Virus record (IMG/VR): IMGVR_UViG_3300035216_001220 | Span: 1-39,788 of that record | DNA length: 39,788 nucleotides | Source of the DNA: a virus | Reading direction: 5' to 3' (one strand) | Shown here: positions 30,341 through 37,610 of the stretch, in pieces | Layout of the letters: every line of letters starts with the position of its first letter | How positions within the stretch are numbered: the first letter of the stretch is position 1 | Notes under the pieces: generated by a model | What the model was told of the DNA's origin: nothing | Seen by the model: only the letters and a program-made list of their open reading frames with translations | Database searches by the model: none | Made by a program: the position numbers and the translations under genes

Positions 30341-31183
30341 ATGTCTATGGCCCTTTCTTTTGACCAACAATACACCAGGATTGCCAAAGAGATCCTTGAG
30401 GATGGTGTGGAGGTCGTAGGTCGCAACAATCTGCGTTACAAGCAAGTATTCGGACAGACAATCAAGATCGATCTAAGGGACGGGTTCCCCGCTCTGTCCC
30501 TACGCAAGATGCCTGTGAAGAACCTCTTCAGAGAGTTCATGTGGGACATCAATGGAAACTATGAAGTCAGTAACCTTGGGCCTGCAAAACATTTCTGGGA
30601 CTTCCTCGCCGATGCAGAAGGACGTCTGGCTGGTGCCTATGGACGTAGCTGGAGAGCTTTCCCCAAGGTTTGCCCTGAACAACACATGGAGTGGGAGAAC
30701 TTCCGTGACGGACCTTTTGACCAGCTTAAGTGGATCCATCAGCAACTCAGGACCAGCCCGACTAATCGTCAGCTCGTTCTTCAGACTTTTAACCCTGCTT
30801 ATCAGTCTCTCCATTGCCCTCCTTGTCATCCTAACATCACTTTTTCTAGCGATGGGACTTTCCTTGACATTCTCGTAAACGCAAGATCCAACGACATGGC
30901 CACTGGGGTACCTTTGGATATGTTCAGATACGGACTCCTCTGTACCAAGATGGCACAAGACGCTCTCCTAACTCCTAGGTTTGTGATGTTTGCCTCTGCT
31001 AACAATCACATCTATTCCCAAAACGAAGAAGCTATCTCTGAGATCATCAGGAACTTCCCCATGGGAAAATGTGGCGTTGTCATGAACAACCTCAAGACAA
31101 TCTTTGATCTAGATCCAGAGACCGACTTTGAACTCGTAGGATATAGTTCTCATAAAAACGTTAAGATGGAGGTGGCTAATTGA
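30341..31183 (+). CDS. Thymidylate synthase family enzyme, predicted dCMP (hydroxy)methylase
   Basis: 280 residues. Fold and active site are of the ThyA/T4 gp42 family: FREFMWDINGN (E. coli Glu58 region), GAYGRSWRAFP, catalytic Cys162 in CPPCHPNITF, RSNDMATGVPLDMF (Arg182 onward) and NNHIYSQN. The residue aligned with Asn177 of E. coli thymidylate synthase is Asp193 (R-S-N-D-x3-G-x3-D). Asp at this point is what T4 dCMP hydroxymethylase has, and the Asn-to-Asp change is known to shift thymidylate synthase from dUMP to dCMP. I therefore expect 5-hydroxymethyl- or 5-methyl-dCMP as product. The alternative is an ordinary but unusual thymidylate synthase. The stop overlaps the TTG start of the exonuclease by 4 bases. 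Confidence 0.88.
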   Translation: MSMALSFDQQYTRIAKEILEDGVEVVGRNNLRYKQVFGQTIKIDLRDGFPALSLRKMPVKNLFREFMWDINGNYEVSNLGPAKHFWDFLADAEGRLAGAYGRSWRAFPKVCPEQHMEWENFRDGPFDQLKWIHQQLRTSPTNRQLVLQTFNPAYQSLHCPPCHPNITFSSDGTFLDILVNARSNDMATGVPLDMFRYGLLCTKMAQDALLTPRFVMFASANNHIYSQNEEAISEIIRNFPMGKCGVVMNNLKTIFDLDPETDFELVGYSSHKNVKMEVAN

Positions 31184-32433
31184 TACACTACGATCATACA
31201 GAGACCCTCCTAGAAGACATCTTCGAGGTAAAGACAACACCGCTCTTACCCATATATGTTGTTGACTTTAAAGTCGCTGCTCACTTCATCAATGGGTTTT
31301 ACGAGATTGCAGAGGATATAGCTCAAGGCGATCAGGAACTGCTTAAGAACATCATCAAAGCTATGTGGGCCTATAAGTTAAACCGTGGGCCTGACATGCT
31401 CGACCCCTTTGACTTTGTAGCGGTAATCGCGGACGATTATAAAGGACCCGTGGGCGATGACGCCTCGGTGAATGGAAAGGGCTACTGGCGCCATATCGAG
31501 GCCCATAAGCTCAAGATGCAAGAGTACAAAGCTGGTCGTGCTCCTAAGAAAGATAACTTTATCTTTGTTCAAGATATAGGATACGAGTATATTGACAGCA
31601 AAAACTCAAGCTTTCATTACTTCTCAAAGGAGTACTTTGAAGCCGACGACATCGCTGGTAAGATCGCACGAATGAAGCGTAACTCTTCTAAGCGCTCTAA
31701 GCTTGGCAAACGACAAGTCCTCCTTGGCACTCTTGACGGAGACTGGCAAGGGATTGTCTCAAATAAAGAAGAGATCCTTTGGTGTAACACAGGGCCTTGG
31801 CTACCTCGTATGAGAGGAGACGCTGAGGTTGTTGATTACTACCTTCGTAAAGAAGGACTAAAGATTAAAGAAGCAAAAGAATGCTACACCGTTAAAGTAG
31901 AAGTCGGCGACATTGGCGATGGCTTACTCCCTGGCTCACCACTACGATTTTTTGACCTTTATGACGAAGATGATACTTGGTATTTTTCAGAAAAAGATAC
32001 CTCTTACTTATCAAAAGTACTTAAGTCTAACGATAGATCAAACAGGCCGGATCACTTTGAATCCGCTAAGAAATTCCTCTTATCTCAAGGGATGTACCTC
32101 CCTGAACTCTCTAAGACTAACGACCACGACAAGAAGCTTTTCTTTCAAAAAGCCAAGAGGATCCGAAGAGAAAAGTCGAATCCCGAGCTCAAAGGTAGGA
32201 ATAAAAAGCTTTGTTTGGAGGCTCCTAAGATTGATTTTGAGAAGTGCAAAGACCTTGTTGTCAGGGACGAAGACACTAAGCAGAAGATCAAGTACGAAGA
32301 GCAGAACCTTAAAGACTGCAAAGAAGATAAGCTTTGTAAAAAAGCCGTGAGGCAAGCAATACAAGCTTATAAGACTCTACGTGAAGATATAAAGGAAAAG
32401 CTTAAATCATTCTCGGCCCATGACTCAGTTTAA
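31180..32433 (+). CDS. 5'-3' exonuclease of the FEN/T4 RNase H type
   Basis: 417 residues from a TTG start that overlaps the previous stop (TTGA). The PIN/FEN nuclease core is visible: PIYVVDFKVAAHF, the acid pair in VAVIADDYKG, FEADDIAGKIA (Glu154, Asp156, Asp157), GTLDGDWQGIV (about 185) and VGDIGDGLLPGSP (about 244, the helix-hairpin-helix entry). The C-terminal 150 residues are very rich in Lys and Glu with scattered Cys and are not recognised. It would remove RNA primers or 5' flaps at the replication fork and fits its place before the helicase and primase genes. Confidence 0.8.
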   Translation: MIHYDHTETLLEDIFEVKTTPLLPIYVVDFKVAAHFINGFYEIAEDIAQGDQELLKNIIKAMWAYKLNRGPDMLDPFDFVAVIADDYKGPVGDDASVNGKGYWRHIEAHKLKMQEYKAGRAPKKDNFIFVQDIGYEYIDSKNSSFHYFSKEYFEADDIAGKIARMKRNSSKRSKLGKRQVLLGTLDGDWQGIVSNKEEILWCNTGPWLPRMRGDAEVVDYYLRKEGLKIKEAKECYTVKVEVGDIGDGLLPGSPLRFFDLYDEDDTWYFSEKDTSYLSKVLKSNDRSNRPDHFESAKKFLLSQGMYLPELSKTNDHDKKLFFQKAKRIRREKSNPELKGRNKKLCLEAPKIDFEKCKDLVVRDEDTKQKIKYEEQNLKDCKEDKLCKKAVRQAIQAYKTLREDIKEKLKSFSAHDSV

Positions 32434-32578
32434 CGTTAGTGGGAGATATACAGACTCCCGTGGCAGATCACATAACTTCTCTATAACTTCAGACTCAGCC
32501 GACCGTAGATTCTTAGAGGAGCTAGTAAGAGCCCAATACCCAGCTGACAGGGTTTTTATCAACAAAGTCAGTCAATAA
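32420..32578 (+). CDS. Small conserved-looking protein
   Basis: 52 residues (starts MTQFNVSGRYTDSRGRSHNF, ends PADRVFINKVSQ), overlapping the exonuclease gene end by 14 bases. The beta-turn pattern GRYTDSRGRSH followed by an amphipathic helix resembles short proteins common in marine cyanophages. Function unknown. Confidence 0.65.
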   Translation: MTQFNVSGRYTDSRGRSHNFSITSDSADRRFLEELVRAQYPADRVFINKVSQ

Positions 32579-32584
32579 ACCGTC

Positions 32585-32624
32585 CACTCCCCTCTTGACA
32601 TAACCGTCTTGAGGGGGTTATAAT
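32585..32624 (+). promoter_or_regulatory. Helicase promoter with an overlapping inverted repeat
   Basis: TTGACA (32595-32600), an 18-base spacer, and TATAAT (32619-32624). An inverted repeat CCCCTC (32589-32594) and GAGGGG (32611-32616) flanks the -35 box and reaches into the spacer. It could be an operator, or a remnant terminator without a T run. The element shares CTTGACATAACCG with the promoter at 30294. Confidence 0.82.
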
Positions 32625-32648
32625 AGAACTCCCTAGTGGAGATGATTT

Positions 32649-34526
32649 ATGCCAAGAAAAAAGCCAGAGAAAGAACACGACTCGGCGTTCGCTACATTGA
32701 CCCCGAGTACTCCGGCTGAGATGTACAACATCCTGACACCTTGGCTTCAGAAGAAAGGATGTATCTTGCGTTTTGATTACAGCGCAAAGCTTCAGAGTTA
32801 CCATAGCTTATACACCTGGGGAGATCCAACTCCTATCAAGGGTATTAAGTTCCCAAACGGGTTCTCTGTTGCAATGCCTGCTGATGAGAACTATCTACAA
32901 GGTATACAGAAGACTCTTCTTGGTATTGCAAACGGACAAGATGGAGACGGACTGACTGCAGAAGAAGCAGACTTTGCCCTACCTCTTGTAATCTATCGAC
33001 AAGGAAGAGCATCAGATATTGTTGATCATGTTCTGGGTCTCCAGACACTCAAAGCCCGTTACCATAAGAAGATGGGCGGAGGGCTATATGAGCAAGGGAT
33101 CGCATTTAAGCCAGAGACTACTCTAGGTAAGAACACCAGTGTTAGTCCGATCTTTGCTTACATCCCAGAGAAGTCTTGGTTCAAGAAAGAGATCCAAGAC
33201 CTAAAGTTTGAGGATATCGTAAAGATCTTTCCTAAGTACGAGGCCACTATGATGAAGTTGATTCTTGGCCGAGCTGTTGTTGGCCGTAGTGGTACCGTAC
33301 ACCCTGGCACAGCAGAGATCATAAACCACGGGTTCCGTAAGGCCGGAGTTGTTATCGGAGAACCTGGAGTAGGTAAGACGATCACTCTTAACGGAGTGCT
33401 AGATGCTATGAAGTATCTGGGGTATGAAGTCACAGCTATGGGAGACTTCGGCTCACGCTTCAATCAGGGAGAGATCATCACTTCTCACTTGGCTTACAAC
33501 GATGACCTTACAACGGAAGGTTTGAAGTCTATGCTTACAGCCCATAGCTTCAAGTCCGTTGTTACAGGAGGTACAGAAAGAGTTGAAAATAAAGGGACAG
33601 ACGCTGTTGAAGTCGTTGCAAACACGGTCATCTTGGCAAACTGCAACGAATGGAAACCTGAACTTACTTACGACTTAGACTCCGGTGCAATCTCTCGCTT
33701 GGCTCCTATTGCCACCTATCGATTATACGAACTTGAAGAAATGTCCGAAGAAGCCGGGCATGATCTCCACCCTGCTGCACACATTCGGTTTCTGTGCGAA
33801 AAGTACCAAGTAGATCCAAGGACTCTGTACATTAAGTTGCTACGCGATTGCGCAGATTTCTTTATTAGTAGATGCCAGGGAGAACAAGGAGAGGACATTC
33901 ACTTCTACTCAGAAGCCCTGCTCCCCTACATGAAGATCCAGATGCATAAAGCCGCGCTGGAGAGCTTCTTGAGGTTCATGCTCATTGCATATGCAATTCG
34001 TAAACGCTTAGGTAAAGGACTCTGGTTACCCGAGTTAACTCTGAATAGCTTTGAAGATGCTTACGAAGCAACAAGGTTCTTGATGATAGACAAGAGAGCG
34101 GACCATCTTCGCACCCTAATGAAGCAAGACTGGGAATACAATAATCGACCATCTCGGCATCCTTACTGGGCACAGAGGAAGCTTTTGATTACCTCAGTAG
34201 ATAAGGCTTGGGCCGCTCTTCAAGAATCCAAAGCAAGTAAAGATGTAGCTCTAAGTGTAGAGATGGTTCTAGATGTCCTCCGCCTCCGCGATGGATTTAA
34301 CATGGGTAAGAAGATGCCTTACGTTGTTCGGACTTGGGAGTCTGTGAAAGGTGAGTCAAAGAAGATCTATGCCCTTGCCGGAAGGCTTATCGATCAGATC
34401 TCTGAGGAAGAACGTAGTGTGATCTGTAACCCCATAACTGCATGTGATTCTCAGTGGCTATATGATCCAGATTACGACCCTAAAAAAGTGGGAGGGGGTA
34501 CCATGGCAAATTGTGACAATCAGTGA
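32649..34526 (+). CDS. Replicative helicase, SF3/D5-like AAA+ ATPase
   Basis: 625 residues. The ATPase core lies in the middle: Walker A GEPGVGKT (about 237-244), Walker B as LAYNDDL (about 280-286), a conserved NTVILANCNEW (about 325, motif C of SF3 helicases with its Asn) and a finger SGAISRLAP (about 348). The order and spacing fit superfamily 3 or D5-type helicases, which unwind DNA as hexamers at the fork. The N-terminal 230 residues could hold an origin-binding or hexamer-forming domain but no motif is seen. It has its own strong promoter and is followed at once by the candidate primase. SF3 assignment is from motifs; another AAA+ replication ATPase is possible. Confidence 0.78.
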   Translation: MPRKKPEKEHDSAFATLTPSTPAEMYNILTPWLQKKGCILRFDYSAKLQSYHSLYTWGDPTPIKGIKFPNGFSVAMPADENYLQGIQKTLLGIANGQDGDGLTAEEADFALPLVIYRQGRASDIVDHVLGLQTLKARYHKKMGGGLYEQGIAFKPETTLGKNTSVSPIFAYIPEKSWFKKEIQDLKFEDIVKIFPKYEATMMKLILGRAVVGRSGTVHPGTAEIINHGFRKAGVVIGEPGVGKTITLNGVLDAMKYLGYEVTAMGDFGSRFNQGEIITSHLAYNDDLTTEGLKSMLTAHSFKSVVTGGTERVENKGTDAVEVVANTVILANCNEWKPELTYDLDSGAISRLAPIATYRLYELEEMSEEAGHDLHPAAHIRFLCEKYQVDPRTLYIKLLRDCADFFISRCQGEQGEDIHFYSEALLPYMKIQMHKAALESFLRFMLIAYAIRKRLGKGLWLPELTLNSFEDAYEATRFLMIDKRADHLRTLMKQDWEYNNRPSRHPYWAQRKLLITSVDKAWAALQESKASKDVALSVEMVLDVLRLRDGFNMGKKMPYVVRTWESVKGESKKIYALAGRLIDQISEEERSVICNPITACDSQWLYDPDYDPKKVGGGTMANCDNQ

Positions 34527-34537
34527 TAGGGGGTATT

Positions 34538-35524
34538 ATGAATAACATTCTTGTTTCAATTGACGAAGAAAACTGGGATCACAAGCCAAGTGTTAAGCTT
34601 CAGTATAAAGATTGGATAGATAAGTTTGGCAACCCTCGCACAGAGGTGAGTGTTATTGGAGCACGTATGGGCTCTAATATCGATAAAATCTCTCCAACTT
34701 CTCTTGCTAGAGCTATCTCTCAAGGGAGGACTTGGTCACCGTTTGTATTTAACGAGTGTCCACATTGGAAACGCCCTCGTCGTATCGAAACACTTTTTAA
34801 GTCTTGCCAAGTATTTGCTATTGATTTTGATAATGGAGAATCCACTGAACAGATTAAAGATCGTGCTAAAGAACTCGGGATTGGGTTCACGATTATTCAC
34901 AACAGCTTCTCGAGTACAGAAGAGTTTCCAAAGCATCGCGGAATCGTATTCACAGAAGAAAAGATTACAGACTTTGAAGAAGCTAAGAGATTCTCTATTG
35001 CCCTAGCTTATGCTTTTGAGGGCGATAAGCAATGTATTGACGTCGCACGACTCTACTTTGGATCTAAGCCCGACTCTATCATTGAGGTGAACAAAAATGC
35101 TACAGTATCTATCGAGAAGCTTCAAAGCCTTGCGAAAGAGATCAACGCAGATCAGTACCTTGTTAAAGTTGCAGAGAGGGGAGCCGAGAAACCAGAGGCT
35201 ACGCACTGGGGAGATTCTGCTGCTCAGAAGAACATTCTGCACAGGCTCAGCAAATCAAAGCAGACATATGTACGTAAGAAGGCTATTGCCATTCTTAAGG
35301 AAGTAGAGGTATTCGATGGATCTAAGGGGTCTAGGTACGAATGTGTATGGAGAAACACATCTAGGTTGGCCAGGATGCCTGAACTCGTGGGATCAGCCGT
35401 GTATCAATGGATGACCGACTCTATAAAGAAGAACCCTTACTTCAACGATTGGGACTGGGAGCCAGAAGGGGTTGTGATGAACGCAATCAAATGGAGCATT
35501 GACCATTCTGACGATCCAGTTTAA
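34538..35524 (+). CDS. Candidate DNA primase of the archaeo-eukaryotic (AEP) type
   Basis: 328 residues from the ATG at 34538, chosen because it has a ribosome binding site (AGGGGG, 34528-34533); a GTG at 34523 would overlap the helicase. The order of motifs fits AEP primases: Asp96-F-Asp98 in VFAIDFDNGES (metal binding), a Ser-rich turn and KHR in FSSTEEFPKHRGIVF (about 125-140, the sxH motif), and a third block CIDVARLYFGSK (about 165-175). The C-terminal half carries a long helical region with no clear motif. It would lay down primers for the SF3 helicase next to it, a pairing common in plasmids and viruses. A different nucleotidyltransferase cannot be excluded. Confidence 0.65.
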   Translation: MNNILVSIDEENWDHKPSVKLQYKDWIDKFGNPRTEVSVIGARMGSNIDKISPTSLARAISQGRTWSPFVFNECPHWKRPRRIETLFKSCQVFAIDFDNGESTEQIKDRAKELGIGFTIIHNSFSSTEEFPKHRGIVFTEEKITDFEEAKRFSIALAYAFEGDKQCIDVARLYFGSKPDSIIEVNKNATVSIEKLQSLAKEINADQYLVKVAERGAEKPEATHWGDSAAQKNILHRLSKSKQTYVRKKAIAILKEVEVFDGSKGSRYECVWRNTSRLARMPELVGSAVYQWMTDSIKKNPYFNDWDWEPEGVVMNAIKWSIDHSDDPV

Positions 35525-35534
35525 AGTATTTGAT

Positions 35535-35542
35535 AGATAATG
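35535..35542 (+). promoter_or_regulatory. AGATAATG box before a virion gene
   Basis: Same octamer as at 28361-28368, here 10 bases before the GTG at 35553. No sigma-70 promoter is visible in the 28-base gap where transcription returns to virion genes, so a late promoter element is expected here. Confidence 0.3.
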
Positions 35543-35552
35543 TAAGATCATC

Positions 35553-37604
35553 GTGGCAATTGGCTCTAGTTATTACAAAGATCCCTTTGCAGAGGATGAG
35601 CCTCTTACGCCGGCACAGGAAGAATCCTTAAAGGGTAAACTAGGTACAGAAATATTTCAAACTGATAGCATATTTTCTGATACAAGGGTATATAATAGGC
35701 TAACAGAGCCCTCTCAAAGTAGCACATCACCCGCTCCATCAAACTATTCGAGCCCTTTAGGTGGCGGTAGTACTGGTAACCCAGACTACTACATCTACGA
35801 TAAGGAAAGCTACGATCAATCTTACGCTGTACCTCAAGCAAAGAATTTATTTGGCGCTAACCTAGACGTATTAGCCACACTAAGCGACGAAGATAACATC
35901 CAATTTGAAGCTATGGGAGATAGCTCATTAAGGAACGCTATTGCATATATTGTACCTTGGCAAAGAGCCTCATCTTCTAGTAGGACTCAGTCAGCCTCTT
36001 CTGTAGTTAACGCCCCGCGCACAGATTTCTTCCAAGAAGTGATAGATGGGCTTAGCCCAGACTTTGGGTTTGCAGAACCTGGGTATTTTGATAGTATACT
36101 AGATGGTATAGATACCTCTTTTGTCCCAAGCTGGGACGAGACTAATAGTGCATGGGACGCAGATATTGATTACTTTAATACAGACCTAGACTTCTTTGTA
36201 GGAGACGATTTCAAAGGTAATTTAAATAGCGGGTATTACACTAAGATCCTAAATACAGGTACTGAAGATCAGGCCACTCTAGATCAATCACCCGCAGAGA
36301 AGAGACAAGCATCCGTTTCTTCTGAGATACCTATGGGCTGGAGGCAGGGTATATTGGCCGGTGGGAGATTCCTAGCCGGAGAGTTAATAGAAGACACCGG
36401 CACAAGGGGCCTCGTAGATACGGCCTTAACTCAAGGTGCAGGGCTGCTTAATACTCCCACTGGGCCAGTATATATAGGTAATGCTAATGGCCTTGTTAAT
36501 CAAGTCTTAGATATAGCCACTATGTTTGGAGTGAATGTTCCTAGAGGCCTCACCACATCAATACCGCCTAACCTACAATCAAATAGATCTAAGCTCGAGG
36601 GATTCGCTGCAAAAGCAAAACCCACCAACGGGATGTGGCAGTTCCTTTTTAACCCCAGCGAGATAGCCTTAAGTGCCGGGCCTAAGTTTAAAACAACAGA
36701 GACCTGGGGAGTGAGCGACGAAGCTAACTCAGGACAACCACTACATTGGACAAACAATAAGAACACCACCCTACAGTTCAGTAAGGTACTCCTTAACGGA
36801 TACATATTTGGCAAGAAAGTAGAGAGCCTAGAGCAAGGTCTATTCAAGTTATTCTTAGAGAATCCAACAAATGACGCAAAGCATGGACCTAAAGTACTAG
36901 AGTTTGTATGGGGTAAGAGGAGCTTTGGCCCTTGCGTCATAAAGGACATAAGAGTGAATGAGAAGATGTGGGATGAGGGGTGCCTTGTAAGCGCCGATGT
37001 TAGTTTTACTCTAGAGAAAGTGCCAGAGTGGACTATTAATGATGGCCAGGTAAGCACATTTGATCCTACCGCCCACCCTGTATCTGCACCTCCTAAAAAA
37101 ACAACTCCTTCTGAAGCAAAGCAGCCAGACGCAGAAGATAAATCTCAGCCACCTGCAGTGGAGCAGACAAATAAGCCTATCTGTAAGAAGCTAGCCACAG
37201 CAATAAAGAATAGTATACAGTTGTTAAAAGAATTTGATTATCTAGCAAAAGAGGCGGCAACAAATGTAAATCCTCTTGCTTTCTTTGTAACAGATATAGC
37301 GGCTGTCCCAGCATTTGAAAAGTCATTTTCTATGTATAGCAATTGGCTACAAAGAGTCCAGCTCGCCAATAGCTCCACGACCTACCCATCAAAATGTGGC
37401 AGAGACTATTTTGGGAAAAAAAGGAGCGAACTTTCTCTACAGCCCGGGGCAATTAACGGTGAAGAGAAGAGAGCCTTCTCTAAGAAAATCATATTAGAAA
37501 TGAAATCTTGCGTAAATGTTGTTATCATGGGCCCTAAAAAAGCCTATGTGGACGGCAATTGTAAAGTCTTTGAATCAAGCACTGAAAAATACGAGATACT
37601 CTGA
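35553..37604 (+). CDS. Baseplate/tail protein with a CIS-tube-like domain
   Basis: 683 residues from a GTG start. The N-terminal 340 residues are low-complexity, rich in Ser, Asp and Tyr, and look disordered. Residues about 360-490 match the domain found in contractile-injection tube-initiating and LysM-linked baseplate proteins: FLFNPSEIALSAG, PLHWTNNKNTTLQFSKVLLN, LEQGLFKLFLENP, PKVLEFVWGKRSFGP and VSADVSFTLEKVPEW. Such proteins join baseplate hub and tail tube. No LysM domain is visible. A helical region with three or four Cys ends the protein. It directly precedes the tape measure gene, as baseplate and tail genes do in myoviruses. The CIS-tube call is from pattern memory. Confidence 0.72.
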   Translation: MAIGSSYYKDPFAEDEPLTPAQEESLKGKLGTEIFQTDSIFSDTRVYNRLTEPSQSSTSPAPSNYSSPLGGGSTGNPDYYIYDKESYDQSYAVPQAKNLFGANLDVLATLSDEDNIQFEAMGDSSLRNAIAYIVPWQRASSSSRTQSASSVVNAPRTDFFQEVIDGLSPDFGFAEPGYFDSILDGIDTSFVPSWDETNSAWDADIDYFNTDLDFFVGDDFKGNLNSGYYTKILNTGTEDQATLDQSPAEKRQASVSSEIPMGWRQGILAGGRFLAGELIEDTGTRGLVDTALTQGAGLLNTPTGPVYIGNANGLVNQVLDIATMFGVNVPRGLTTSIPPNLQSNRSKLEGFAAKAKPTNGMWQFLFNPSEIALSAGPKFKTTETWGVSDEANSGQPLHWTNNKNTTLQFSKVLLNGYIFGKKVESLEQGLFKLFLENPTNDAKHGPKVLEFVWGKRSFGPCVIKDIRVNEKMWDEGCLVSADVSFTLEKVPEWTINDGQVSTFDPTAHPVSAPPKKTTPSEAKQPDAEDKSQPPAVEQTNKPICKKLATAIKNSIQLLKEFDYLAKEAATNVNPLAFFVTDIAAVPAFEKSFSMYSNWLQRVQLANSSTTYPSKCGRDYFGKKRSELSLQPGAINGEEKRAFSKKIILEMKSCVNVVIMGPKKAYVDGNCKVFESSTEKYEIL

Positions 37605-37610
37605 TAAATC

